Assembly (NCBI GenBank): GCA_963783195.1
Contig: CAWAMV010000004.1
Coordinates: 124,001 to 188,000 of the forward strand
Length of the DNA: 64,000 bases
Source of the DNA: Croceibacterium_B sp963783195
Lineage (GTDB): Bacteria; Pseudomonadota; Alphaproteobacteria; Sphingomonadales; Sphingomonadaceae
Direction of reading: 5' to 3'
Position numbers and translations under genes: made by a program. The notes beneath the pieces are model-generated. The model did not search any database. It was given only the letters and a program-made list of their open reading frames with translations, and was not told the origin of the DNA. Of the stretch, positions 33,489 to 42,789 are shown in pieces (within the stretch, counting starts at the first letter, position 1; each line of letters starts with the position of its first letter).

Positions 33489-34887
33489 GGCGCCTTCCCT
33501 TGCGCCTTCGGGCGCTTCGATGCCGCGCGAGCCGGACGGCACGCCCCGCCGCTCGATCTTTTCGCGCCTCGTCGCGTGGGCGATCCTGATCACGCTGGCC
33601 GGAGCGGCCGTACTGCTGGCCGTGACGCTGGGCGAGAGCTGGAGCGCAACCGAGCGCTCGCTTTCCGCCACGGTCGACACCGACATCGCCGGCCTGGCCG
33701 ACATCTATGCCAGTGGCGGCGAGGCCGAGCTGCGCACGCGGCTCGATGATCGCTCGGCCCTGGTCGGGATCGAAGGACGACCGGCTCACTACCTGCTCGC
33801 CCGGACCGACGGCACGCGGGTCGGGGGAGACCTTGCGGAGTGGCCCGGCCTCTCGGCCCGCAATTCCGAGCACGGCTTCATCGTGCTGCCTTCCGGCGAG
33901 GCGGTCTATGCCCGGGCGACCATGCTGGCGCCTGACCTGCAGCTGCTCGTCGCGCGGGATTATTCGCGCGACACTTCGCTGCTCTGGCGCCTCGCGCTGA
34001 CCTTCGCCGCCGCGGCGGCGGCGATCGCCCTTTTCGTGTGGCTCGTCGGACGAGCGGCTGCCAGCACTCTCGAACGCCGCGTCGCCCGGATCAACGAGGG
34101 CTTCCGCGTGTTCGAACGCGGGGGCGAACCGGCTGCCGCCTCGCCCCAGCCGCGCGACGAGATCGGTGAGCTGGCGGAGCATTCATCCCGTTCGCTCCAT
34201 CGCCTCGCCGCGCTGGCGCGGACCCACCGCCACATGTCCGACCAGATCGCGCACGAGATCCGTACTCCACTGGCACACCTCGACGCCCGGCTGGTCGCCA
34301 CGATGCGCTGCCTGCCCGACGGCACCGACCGCACACCGCTCGAGGCGGCGCGGGAGAACGTGCGCGGAATCGTCTCCATGCTCGATTCGCTTCTCGACAT
34401 TGCCGCGAGCGAGGCCCGTGTCGGCGATCCGGCGGGGCTCCGGCGGTTCGACCTGTCCGAACTGGCGGAGAACATCGGCGAACTCTATTCGGGCAGCGCG
34501 GAGGACGCGGGTATCCACCTCAAGTGCGCCGTCGAGCCGGGCGTGACGATGCTGGGCGAAGCGACGCAGATCAGCCGCCTCGTTTCCAACCTGCTCGACA
34601 ATGCGCTCAAGCACGTGCCGGCAGGAGGCCGCATCGTGCTGGCGGTCGCGCCCGGACCGGTCATTTCCGTCAGCGACGACGGGCCGGGCATCCCCGAGGC
34701 GCTGCGCCCGGTAATCTTCGATCGCTTCCGCTCGGGCCCGCCGGTCGAAGGCAAGTCGAGCCACGGGCTCGGTCTCGCGCTTGCGCAGGCCATCGCCCTG
34801 CGCCACGATATGACGATAACGCTGGTACCGTCGGCACAGGGAGCGCAGTTCGTGGTCAAGCCGCAGGGCATGGGAGCAGCCGGATGA
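33481..34887 (+). CDS. Sensor histidine kinase
   Basis: A 468-residue kinase: TM1 at about 31-50, periplasmic sensor region (about 51-165), TM2 (LALTFAAAAAAIALFVWLVG), HAMP-like linker, DHp helix with the phospho-acceptor His in QIAHEIRTPLAHLD (about 258), and HATPase boxes LVSNLLDNALKH (N), VSDDGPGIP (G1) and SSHGLGLALAQ (G2). Start GTG at 33481 overlaps the regulator stop. The ligand is unknown; the coupled lipoprotein may take part in sensing. Confidence 0.93.
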   Translation: MSEAPSLAPSGASMPREPDGTPRRSIFSRLVAWAILITLAGAAVLLAVTLGESWSATERSLSATVDTDIAGLADIYASGGEAELRTRLDDRSALVGIEGRPAHYLLARTDGTRVGGDLAEWPGLSARNSEHGFIVLPSGEAVYARATMLAPDLQLLVARDYSRDTSLLWRLALTFAAAAAAIALFVWLVGRAAASTLERRVARINEGFRVFERGGEPAAASPQPRDEIGELAEHSSRSLHRLAALARTHRHMSDQIAHEIRTPLAHLDARLVATMRCLPDGTDRTPLEAARENVRGIVSMLDSLLDIAASEARVGDPAGLRRFDLSELAENIGELYSGSAEDAGIHLKCAVEPGVTMLGEATQISRLVSNLLDNALKHVPAGGRIVLAVAPGPVISVSDDGPGIPEALRPVIFDRFRSGPPVEGKSSHGLGLALAQAIALRHDMTITLVPSAQGAQFVVKPQGMGAAG

Positions 34888-35444
34888 GCCGGGTCCTGTT
34901 CATTGCCGCCGCGATCCTGCTGTCCGCCTGTGCCACTCCCTCGCCTGCGACCTTTGCCGCCCCAGGGCCGACCGGCGATCCCCTGACCGACAGCGCCCTG
35001 CTGCTCGCCGCGAGCGAGGCCGCGCCCGACGCTGCCGCCCGCGCCCCGCTCGTCGCCCGGCTCGAAGCCGCCGGAGTCACGGTGGTCGAAGGCACGGACG
35101 ACGACCCGCTCGGCGCATGGCGGCGCGAGAGCGCGGGCGAAGCGCCGGTCTATCGCGGGCGCGCCCTCGGCCCCGCCTACCGCCGCGCGACGATCGCGGC
35201 AGGATCGACCATGCGGCTCGAACAGATCTTCCTTGCCGGGGAGCGCGCCGAGATCGCTGCGGCGGCGAACGGCAGCAAGGCGCTCACGCTCTCGGTCCGG
35301 GACCGGCAGGAGGCCGCGGTCTGCTCCGAGACATTTGCCCCGGCCGCCCGCTGTCGCTGGCTGCCCTTGTTCACGCAGCGCTACCTGATCGAGCTGGAAA
35401 ACCGCGGCGAGACGCCTGCGAGCGTCTATCTCGTCTTCAAGTGA
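34884..35444 (+). CDS. Lipoprotein coupled to two-component system, unknown function
   Basis: A 186-residue exported protein with lipobox ILLSAC (Cys16). The mature part has an Ala-rich region and then a beta-rich domain (MRLEQIFLAGERAEIAAAAN, CSETFAPAARCRWLP, RYLIELENRGETPASVYLVF) with two cysteines. ATG overlaps the kinase stop (ATGA), so it is made with the kinase; an accessory sensor or the system's output is plausible. I do not recognise the family. Confidence 0.75.
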   Translation: MSRVLFIAAAILLSACATPSPATFAAPGPTGDPLTDSALLLAASEAAPDAAARAPLVARLEAAGVTVVEGTDDDPLGAWRRESAGEAPVYRGRALGPAYRRATIAAGSTMRLEQIFLAGERAEIAAAANGSKALTLSVRDRQEAAVCSETFAPAARCRWLPLFTQRYLIELENRGETPASVYLVFK

Positions 35445-35457
35445 GGGCCGGAGCGCT

Positions 35458-37131
35458 TCATCCGCGCGAGATCTGCGTTTCCTGCTCGGTAATGAACTCG
35501 ACCAGCGCCGGCTGACCGGATTCGATCGCGGCCAGCGCGCGCTGCAAGGCAGGCACGATCTCCGCCGTTTCCGTCACCCGTTCGCCATGGCACCCCAGCG
35601 CGCGCGCAAAGGCGGCGTAGTCGCCGGAGATATCCGTCGCGCGATATTTCTCGGTCGCCACCGGCATGATCGGCAGCTCGATCGCCATCGCTTCGTTGTT
35701 GAGCAGGATCGACAGGATGGGAATATTGTCGCGCGCGGCGGTTTCGAGATCGGTCCCGGTAAAGCCGATGGCCGCATCGCCCCAGACATTGATGCACAGT
35801 TTGTCCGGGCAGGCGAGCTTCGCACCCATCGCCAGTCCAAGCCCATAGCCGAGCTGGGTCGACTTGCCCCAACCGATGTAGCTGTGCGGCGTGGTCGACT
35901 TCCAGAACGGCACGAGCTGGTCGCGCGGGCTGCCCGCGTCGTGGGTGATGATCGTGTTGTCGACATCCACCGTGTCGTAAAGGTCGCGCAGCACGCGGTA
36001 GGGCGAACACGGACTCGTGTCCTGGGCCCGCTTCGCTTCCCACCCGGCAAGCCAGTCGCGTTCGCAATCCTTGATGGCCTTCGCCACGGTTGCGCTGTCG
36101 CGCGGTTGCGGTTCGCGGCGCTTCACCTCGGCGAGCAGCGCGGCGAGCGTCAGCTTCGCATCGCCGACGAGCGCGACCTCGCTGGGCACCGACTTGTCGA
36201 TGTCGAGCGGATCGAGCGTCCCGTGAATCACGCGCTTCCCCGCCGGGATGGCGAGACCGAACGGCGTGGCGGTGAACGAGCACCCGATGCCGAACAGCAC
36301 GTCGCACTCGGCGAGCCACCTGGCCACGCAGCCGTTGATGCCGTTGCCGCCCGAACCGAGCGCCAGGGGATGCGTTTCGTCGAAGGCGCTCTTGCCCGGC
36401 AGGCTGGTCATCACCGGGATCGCGAGGTGTTCTGCCAGTGCGCGCAGTTCCTCGTAGGCTTCCGACCAGTGAATTCCCTGCCCGGCGTAGATTGCCGGGT
36501 CCTTTGCCGACAGGAGAGCCTCCGCCGCCGCGGACACGCTCTCGGCCGAAGGCTGCGAGGTGACGACCTTGCCGGCGCGATAGTCGAAATCCGCCTCGTA
36601 GGGCTTGTCGAGCACATCGTAAGGCAGTTCGATCACCACCGGCTGGGGCCGGCCGTTGCGCAACATCGAGAACGCGCGACGCAGCACGGGCACGACCTGC
36701 TCGCCGCTGGTCAGCGGCTCGGCATGCTTGGCATAGCTCGCCATCGAGCGGGTCGAGTTGAAGTTGTAGGGCACGTACATCTGGCTGAGCGCGTAGCCCT
36801 GCGGCATGACCAGCACGGGCACGCTCTCGGCAAAGGCCTGCGCCACCCCGCCCATCGCGTTTTCCGCGCCCGGGCCCTGCTGCATCACGAAGACGCCCAT
36901 CTGCCCGCCCTTGCTCATGCGGCTGACCGCGTCCGCCATATGCAGGCCGGTCCGCTCCTGCCGCACGATCACGGTGCGAATGTCGATCCGTGCCGCGGCC
37001 TCGAGGATCTGGTTGCGCGGATAGCCGAAAACGATCTCCACGCCCTCGCGCTTGAGCACCGCCGCGATGGCGTCGGCCACCGTCCCGTTGGCGTGAACCT
37101 GCTGCTCGGCCGTGCCGTTCCCCTGCCGCAC
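35458..37131 (-). CDS. Thiamine pyrophosphate-dependent enzyme (acetolactate-synthase-like)
   Basis: A 557-residue TPP enzyme with the three usual domains: N-terminal Pyr domain with the catalytic Glu in IVRQERTGLHMADAVSR, a central Rossmann domain (LFGIGCSFTATPF), and a C-terminal PP domain with the Mg-TPP motif GDAAIGFTGTDLETAARDNI and LNN. It lacks the Gln-Arg set that would identify true acetolactate synthase, so decarboxylase, oxalyl-CoA-like or carboligase activity are open. Start GTG at 37131 lies 13 bases after the HupE stop, last in the DUF3604 operon. Confidence 0.87.
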   Translation of the reverse strand: MRQGNGTAEQQVHANGTVADAIAAVLKREGVEIVFGYPRNQILEAAARIDIRTVIVRQERTGLHMADAVSRMSKGGQMGVFVMQQGPGAENAMGGVAQAFAESVPVLVMPQGYALSQMYVPYNFNSTRSMASYAKHAEPLTSGEQVVPVLRRAFSMLRNGRPQPVVIELPYDVLDKPYEADFDYRAGKVVTSQPSAESVSAAAEALLSAKDPAIYAGQGIHWSEAYEELRALAEHLAIPVMTSLPGKSAFDETHPLALGSGGNGINGCVARWLAECDVLFGIGCSFTATPFGLAIPAGKRVIHGTLDPLDIDKSVPSEVALVGDAKLTLAALLAEVKRREPQPRDSATVAKAIKDCERDWLAGWEAKRAQDTSPCSPYRVLRDLYDTVDVDNTIITHDAGSPRDQLVPFWKSTTPHSYIGWGKSTQLGYGLGLAMGAKLACPDKLCINVWGDAAIGFTGTDLETAARDNIPILSILLNNEAMAIELPIMPVATEKYRATDISGDYAAFARALGCHGERVTETAEIVPALQRALAAIESGQPALVEFITEQETQISRG

Positions 37132-37143
37132 TCTTCTTCCCCT

Positions 37144-38115
37144 CTAGTTGATTCGGTCAAACATCCAGTAGCTGGCGAGAATGCCGACTGCATAGGCCGC
37201 GATGCGCTGGACCCGCGGCGGATGTGCCAGCGCAGGCGCCCTGGCAAGCGCATGGAGCAGCGCGAAGACCACGGCGGCGAAAATCACCTGGCCGATTTCG
37301 ATCCCGAGATTGAACGCGAGAAGCGCGGTCACCATCCCGTCGCGCGGCAGGCCTATCTCGCCCAGCACCGCGGCAAACCCGAAGCCGTGCAGCAAACCGA
37401 AGCTGGCGGCCACGAACACCGGCTTGCGCCAGGTCAGGGTGTCGCGCGGCCCCTTGGCTATCTCCACTGCGAGGAACACGATCGACAGCGCGATCACCGC
37501 CTCGACCGCGCCGGGCGGGAAGGTCACGACGCCCAGCGCCGCCAGCGCAAGGGTGATCGAGTGCGATATGGTGAAGCCGGTGATCGTTACCGCGGTGCGT
37601 CGGATCGTGCCGGCGACAAAGATCAGGCAGGCGACGAACAGCAGGTGGTCGATCCCGGTCCAGATGTGCTCGATACCGAGCCTGAGGAACTTGAGGAACA
37701 GGTTCTCGTCGGCAGGAACTGCGGGAATCGCGATCGAACGCTCGCCAGGCTGGCCGAGCAGCGCCTGTTCCTGTCCGATCAAGCGCTTCATTCGCACGAT
37801 CGTGGCCAGCGGGGGCGCTCCGGCGGGATAGGCGATTGCGATCGACTTGCCGGCGAGCGGTGCCTCGCATGTCCAGCGCTCCGCCCGCCAGAAGCCGAGA
37901 TCGTCGTCCCAGCGGCGCGGAGCCGAAGCGCTGCATCCGGTGGGAGGAGCGATATCCGGGACCCAGGCGGCCGACAGGTTGGCCGGCACCTTCCAGCTCG
38001 CTTCCCAGGTGTTGGCCGATACCTCTTCCAGCGAAACCGAGAGCGGCCGGTTGTCGTCGGCCATCGCGGCCGCCGGAACCAGGGCCAACAGGAAGGCGAG
38101 CAAAAGCCTGATCAC
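37144..38115 (-). CDS. HupE/UreJ family membrane protein
   Basis: A 323-residue protein with signal peptide (AAAMA), a periplasmic N-terminal domain (about 20-150) and six C-terminal helices carrying the HupE/UreJ_2 signatures GIEHIWTGIDHLLF and LLHGFGFAAVLGEIG. Family members are linked to nickel or other metal permeation for hydrogenase and urease, but no such enzyme is near. Start GTG at 38115 overlaps the isomerase stop (GTGA). Link to the DUF3604 genes is by operon. Confidence 0.87.
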   Translation of the reverse strand: MIRLLLAFLLALVPAAAMADDNRPLSVSLEEVSANTWEASWKVPANLSAAWVPDIAPPTGCSASAPRRWDDDLGFWRAERWTCEAPLAGKSIAIAYPAGAPPLATIVRMKRLIGQEQALLGQPGERSIAIPAVPADENLFLKFLRLGIEHIWTGIDHLLFVACLIFVAGTIRRTAVTITGFTISHSITLALAALGVVTFPPGAVEAVIALSIVFLAVEIAKGPRDTLTWRKPVFVAASFGLLHGFGFAAVLGEIGLPRDGMVTALLAFNLGIEIGQVIFAAVVFALLHALARAPALAHPPRVQRIAAYAVGILASYWMFDRIN

Positions 38116-38954
38116 CGCTCGCTGACCTCGTAGCGCTCGAGCAGCCGATCGACCGCGCCGTCGATGAGGCGGGCGCGCTTGGCCGCAAGGGTATCGTCGC
38201 GCACGCGCCCCTCGATGTCCGACAGCGCGGGGACCCGTTCCTCGTCTTTCGAGCGCAGCAGAACCAGATGCCACCCGTGGTCCGATTTCAGGGGACCTTG
38301 CCAATGCGGAGCGGGCGCCAGCGCCAAAAGCGCCTCGACAAACCCGATCCCGAACTGCCCGGCCAGTTCCTCGAGTCCGGCGTCCGAGTAAGTCGATTGG
38401 TAAAGGAAGCGGTCTCCCGTTGCGTCGGGCTGCAATGTCCCGGCCCGCAGCCCTGCCAGTGCCGCACGCGCCTGCGCCTCGCCCCGAGGGCCGGCGTAGA
38501 ACAGGTGGCTGAAGCTGGCGGCGGCAGGCTCGGCGTAGGCGGCGCGGTTGGCCTTGTAGAAGTCGGCCACCTCGGAATTGCTGACGGTTATTCCCCTGGT
38601 CGCCTCTTCGGCCAGAAGCAGGCGCATCTGCTGCAGCACGCGCATCCGCACGACGCCGTCGACCGCATCGAGCCCGAGTGCACGGCCTTCGCGCCAGAGG
38701 GCTTCCTGTGCCGCAGCATCGTGCACCAGCTTTCTGCGCTCCGCGTCCGGCATGGCCGCGAGACCGGCGCGCACTGCCGCTTCATCGGTAACACCGCTGC
38801 GCTGCTGCAGCACCGTGACCAGCCGATCCTCGTCGATGACGATCCGGCGCCCGGTGTCCGGCACCGGGGAAAGCCACGAGGCTCCGATATAAAGTGCGGC
38901 CCCGGCAATCAGGAAGTGAACCAGTGGCTCGCGGAGCCACGCGGGTGCTTTCAC
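38112..38954 (-). CDS. Membrane-anchored parvulin-type peptidyl-prolyl isomerase
   Basis: A 280-residue protein with one N-terminal TM (about 10-27), a SurA/PpiD-like helical part, and a divergent parvulin domain (FSHLFYAGPRG, then FGIGFVEALLALAP, SDHGWHLVLLRS). It would assist folding of exported proteins in the periplasm. GTG start overlaps the DUF3604 stop (GTGA). The conserved neighbourhood suggests a dedicated chaperone for the DUF3604 lipoproteins or HupE; this is inference. Confidence 0.83.
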   Translation of the reverse strand: MKAPAWLREPLVHFLIAGAALYIGASWLSPVPDTGRRIVIDEDRLVTVLQQRSGVTDEAAVRAGLAAMPDAERRKLVHDAAAQEALWREGRALGLDAVDGVVRMRVLQQMRLLLAEEATRGITVSNSEVADFYKANRAAYAEPAAASFSHLFYAGPRGEAQARAALAGLRAGTLQPDATGDRFLYQSTYSDAGLEELAGQFGIGFVEALLALAPAPHWQGPLKSDHGWHLVLLRSKDEERVPALSDIEGRVRDDTLAAKRARLIDGAVDRLLERYEVSER

Positions 38955-40828
38955 GACGGGCGATACCAGACGGGCGAGGACCAGGCGCGTTCCTGAATGG
39001 TCGTGGGATGGTCGAGCTTTTCGGGGTCGAGGCCGAGCGCGATCGCGTCGTAGACGTGATGGCGAATGGTCGGCACCTGCAGGACCCGGACGTAATAGAA
39101 GGCGCGCTGGCCGGGATCGAAATCGGGATCGGTCCAGAAAGCGGACAGCTCGGCGGCACCGGCACTCCAGTCGTTCCGCCAGTGAACCTTGTCGACCGGA
39201 TCGACCACTGCCGGAACCTTGCCGTCCCGCCCGCGCCTGCGATCGCCCGACCAGGCGATGTCATAGATCTTCTCGTGCGTCTTGCCGCCCGCATCGACCC
39301 AGCCCTTGACCACCTGGACCCTGTCGAGCCCGGCATTCATCGGGTCCTTGGCCGCGCGCACGATGAAATGTGGCGCTGCTCCGTTCGACGGCGCTAGGTC
39401 GCCGCCCATCGGCACGCCCTTGCGGTAACCGCGCGCGCCGAAGCTGGCTGCCGCTTCGTCGCCCTTCGCAAAGCCGTAGCCGGCGAAGAGCCGCACCGAC
39501 ATGCGCGTGCCGCTGGTTCCGTAGACCTCCTTGCGGCGGAACGCATCGAAGATCCCGTGGCGGTCGTTGCGATCGGCCCACGCGCCGGTCAGCCCGCTGG
39601 CCGACATCTCGACGGCGTGGAACGGGATGCGTGGCTGGTTCGGACCGAACCGCTCGGACGGCAACAGGTCCTCGCCCATCTTGCCGAGAAAGTCCTCCTC
39701 GCTGTTGACCACGAATCCGGTGTGCGTGTCGCTCGCCCCTTCGATGCCGAGCTTGAACGGGTTGACGCCGATGCGCTGCTCTTCGGCGAGGCCGCGCAGC
39801 AGCGCGGTCCGGACATAGGAGCCGGCGTCGGGCTTGGTCGGCTGGCCGCTCAGCAGGGTGTTGCGCAGCTCGAAGCCGGCAAATTCGTCGTTCGGCGAAA
39901 GCTCGGGCATGCTTTCCGACGTGCCCTTGATCTGGGTGATTTCGGCCACCGGCTCCCACGCCGCGCGCCGGCGGGCGTAGTCGGCGGTGAACGGCTTGCC
40001 GTCGCTGTCGGTCAGGGCGAACATCAGTCCGTCCGACAGGTTCGAATTGTGCGGCATGGCGAGGAAGTCGATCCCCGTGCGGGCCTTGGTCTGTTCGAAA
40101 AACGACCACAGGTCTTCGGGCCGTTCCGAGATGTAGTAGTTGTAGGGCAGGAACTCGCGCGCCCGGGCTCCGTCGACGGGGGTCATGACGACGCGGTGCA
40201 GGTTCCTCGCATTGGGGGTCGAGGTATATTCCCAGGCGACCATGGCGGTGAACTTGCCGGGCTCGTTGTACTTGTCGGCGGCTGCGACCTGCGCATCCCA
40301 CGCCGGCTTGCGGACCGCAGGATCGTTGAGCGCATCGTATTGCTTCTTCGCCTCGTCGGGTGGCAAGACCAGGCCCATCACCGCCCTGGAGAGCGCCTGC
40401 GCCCCTTCGGCCTTGTAGATTTCCCACAGCGCTCGCGCGGTTGGATTCTGCAGGATTTGCGGATTGCCTTGCGCGATGCGGATCGGAACAGACAGGTTTT
40501 CCGCATGGTCCGACACCACGATGAAATCGAGCGGTCGGTCGATGCGGACGCGTGTCTTCGTCCGCGGGTGGACCACCGGATACCCCTTCGCATAGCGATA
40601 GGCAGTGTCGAGATCCGCATTGGCCACCCCGCTGGCGAAGGCGTCGGCAGAGTTGATCGTATGGACGTGCGTGTCGCCCCACAGGAGCACCCGGTCGCCG
40701 TCCGGAGCGGCGGCGATGGCTGCCGCGGCTGTCTCTTGTGCGGCAGCGGACCCGGTCGGTTCCTGCGTGCAGCCCGCCAGCGCCAGGGCGGCGAGACTTA
40801 TGGAGTATAGAATACGGGGGATGTCCAT
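38951..40828 (-). CDS. DUF3604 family lipoprotein (1)
   Basis: A 625-residue exported protein with lipobox LALAGC (Cys20). The mature part opens with LLWGDTHVHT and FIVVSDHAE, motifs of PHP-type metal-dependent phosphoesterases, then MPHNSNLSDG, GASDTHTG and a C-terminal beta domain ending ERAWSSPVWY. Several His/Asp residues fit a two- or three-metal site. The substrate of DUF3604 proteins is unknown. ATG 40828 overlaps the upstream paralogue by 31 bases. Confidence 0.88.
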   Translation of the reverse strand: MDIPRILYSISLAALALAGCTQEPTGSAAAQETAAAAIAAAPDGDRVLLWGDTHVHTINSADAFASGVANADLDTAYRYAKGYPVVHPRTKTRVRIDRPLDFIVVSDHAENLSVPIRIAQGNPQILQNPTARALWEIYKAEGAQALSRAVMGLVLPPDEAKKQYDALNDPAVRKPAWDAQVAAADKYNEPGKFTAMVAWEYTSTPNARNLHRVVMTPVDGARAREFLPYNYYISERPEDLWSFFEQTKARTGIDFLAMPHNSNLSDGLMFALTDSDGKPFTADYARRRAAWEPVAEITQIKGTSESMPELSPNDEFAGFELRNTLLSGQPTKPDAGSYVRTALLRGLAEEQRIGVNPFKLGIEGASDTHTGFVVNSEEDFLGKMGEDLLPSERFGPNQPRIPFHAVEMSASGLTGAWADRNDRHGIFDAFRRKEVYGTSGTRMSVRLFAGYGFAKGDEAAASFGARGYRKGVPMGGDLAPSNGAAPHFIVRAAKDPMNAGLDRVQVVKGWVDAGGKTHEKIYDIAWSGDRRRGRDGKVPAVVDPVDKVHWRNDWSAGAAELSAFWTDPDFDPGQRAFYYVRVLQVPTIRHHVYDAIALGLDPEKLDHPTTIQERAWSSPVWYRPS

Positions 40829-42633
40829 GCTCGCTCCTGCAACCAGGTCTTGACCTTGGGCGACAAAGCCACGCCGCTTCGCGTGGCGAGATAGACCGGC
40901 CAGCGGGGCGTGGGGATTTCCAGCACGCGGGCGTAGTAGGCTGCGCGCTGCGAGGGGTCGAAGTCGGGATCGCGCCAGGTACCGATCAGTTCGGGCGCTC
41001 CGATCGAGTTGCTGTACGTGGCATTGGCAACGTCGACGGTGTTGCCGACAGGCCCGACCTTGCCGTCGGCGCCGCGCTGGCGCCCGCCCGACCAGACGAC
41101 GTCGTAGATTTTCTCGTAGGACTTGCCGCCGTGGCGCCACAGCTTGACGATCTGGACCCGGTCGAGGTTGCCCGACTTCGGATCGCGAGCCGCGTGAACC
41201 ACGAAGCTGGGTCCTCGCGCGTCCCGCGGCGGCAGCGCCAGGTCACCACCCATCGGCACGCCCCAGCGATAGGCTCGACTGGCCCAATCGGCACCCTTGG
41301 TCAGCGGCGCGGCGTCACCCCAGCCGGCAAAGAGCCGGACGCGGATGCGCGGCCCGCTGGTGGCATAGGTCTCGCGCCGCCGCAGGGCGTCGAATATCGC
41401 CCCACGCGTGTTGCCGTCTGCCCATACGCCTGTGAGGCCACTGGCGCTCAGGTTGGCGAGCGGGCCACGCAGGATCGGTGAATCGTCCTGGAGAATCGTC
41501 TTGGGCAGGTCGTGCCAGTCCCCTTGCCCCAGCCCGCCGGGAAAGTTGTCTTCCTCGCTGCTCGATGCTCCCGAGTGAAAATCGGACGCCCCAACGAAGC
41601 CGTAACGATAGGGATTCAGGCCGAGACTCTCGGCAATTTGCATCCCGCGCTGCAGACCCGGGCGGACGTAGCTGCCGCGCTGGTCACCGTCCCCCTGCCT
41701 GAGGATCTCGAAATCGGCGAACTCGTCGTTGGGCGAAAGCTCCGGGAGTGTCTCGCTCGTACCCTTGTTCTGGGTGATCTCGACCAGTGGTTCGTTGCGC
41801 AGCCGGTTGGCGACGTAATCGGGCGTCATCGGCTGGCCGCCAAAGTCGGTGAAGGCAAACTGGCGCCCGTTCGACAAGTTGGAATTGTGCGGGATCATCA
41901 GCGAATCGATCCCGTTGGCCCGGTTGACGTTGGCGTATTCCCACAGCGCCTCGGGACGCATCGAATCCGTCGCGCCAAACGGCATCGCGGGATACTTCGG
42001 CCCGCGAAAAATGACGTTGCGATGCAGGTGATCGCGCCCGTCGGTAGGCGAATATTCGAAGGCGACCAGGGCGGTGAAGCGGCCCGGCCGGTTGTAGCGC
42101 TCGGCCGCGTCGATCTCGTCCTGCCAGTGGCTTTGCACCAGCGCCGGGTTCGTTAGGCCCGGCGTGCTTTCCCCGCGGATGCCCGCCGTAACCCAGGTCA
42201 TCAGTTCGTACATCGCAGCCCCCGGCTGCGCATCGGCCAGGAGTTCGCTCCACCCTTTCCCCGGAACGTCGAGCTTCCCCTGGCGGGCGAGCCTGACATT
42301 GCCGAGATATTCCGCATGATCCGTCACCGCGAGGAAATCGAGCGGCGCGCGGCGCTGGATCGTCTTGCCGAGGTACTGGATCGGCTCGCCCATTGCGTAA
42401 CGATAGGCGTCGGCGGGAAGCGTTTCGGTCCGGGAGGCCGAAGCGTCGAGCGAATAGCTGGTGTGAAGGTGCAGGTCGCCGAATAGCGCGATGCGGTCGC
42501 CCGGATCGCGCGCCAGCGCCACCCTGGGCGCCTCATCGGCCTGTCGTGGCGCTTGGGTTTCCGGCGCGTTTTGCGCGCAGCCGGCGAGCCAAAGCAACGC
42601 CAGGAGGCTGCAGGCAGCCGTGCGATCCGACAA
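40798..42633 (-). CDS. DUF3604 family lipoprotein (2)
   Basis: A 611-residue paralogue of the next gene: lipobox LWLAGC (Cys19), LFGDLHLHT, FLAVTDHAEY, MIPHNSNLSNG, GASDFHSG and the end ERAWTSPVFY. Both copies keep the PHP-like metal ligands, so both should be active. The start is TTG at 42633 with GGGGAGAG five bases upstream. First gene of the operon DUF3604-DUF3604-isomerase-HupE-TPP enzyme; the 156 bases to 42789 are a divergent promoter. Confidence 0.88.
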   Translation of the reverse strand: MSDRTAACSLLALLWLAGCAQNAPETQAPRQADEAPRVALARDPGDRIALFGDLHLHTSYSLDASASRTETLPADAYRYAMGEPIQYLGKTIQRRAPLDFLAVTDHAEYLGNVRLARQGKLDVPGKGWSELLADAQPGAAMYELMTWVTAGIRGESTPGLTNPALVQSHWQDEIDAAERYNRPGRFTALVAFEYSPTDGRDHLHRNVIFRGPKYPAMPFGATDSMRPEALWEYANVNRANGIDSLMIPHNSNLSNGRQFAFTDFGGQPMTPDYVANRLRNEPLVEITQNKGTSETLPELSPNDEFADFEILRQGDGDQRGSYVRPGLQRGMQIAESLGLNPYRYGFVGASDFHSGASSSEEDNFPGGLGQGDWHDLPKTILQDDSPILRGPLANLSASGLTGVWADGNTRGAIFDALRRRETYATSGPRIRVRLFAGWGDAAPLTKGADWASRAYRWGVPMGGDLALPPRDARGPSFVVHAARDPKSGNLDRVQIVKLWRHGGKSYEKIYDVVWSGGRQRGADGKVGPVGNTVDVANATYSNSIGAPELIGTWRDPDFDPSQRAAYYARVLEIPTPRWPVYLATRSGVALSPKVKTWLQERAWTSPVFYTP

Positions 42634-42789
42634 TGATACTCTCCCCGCTTCTCCCGTGGATGATGGCAGGCCCGGAAGGCTCTTGGAAGCTGGCCCCGGG
42701 CTATCGCAGGTGATAGCCTGCCGGGTATCTCGCGTTGCGTCTTCCGCCGGTCAGCGCCTTGGGGCACAACGGCACAAAGGGAGAGAGCA

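Noticed and set aside
35587..38133. An 848-codon open frame on the plus strand
   Set aside because: It is the mirror of the TPP-enzyme and HupE genes; composition is Arg/His-rich and it has no domain. Long antisense frames are expected at this GC content.
38951..41140. Extension of the first DUF3604 gene to a 729-codon frame
   Set aside because: The added N-terminus overlaps the paralogous gene and hides the lipoprotein signal; ATG 40828 gives a standard lipobox.
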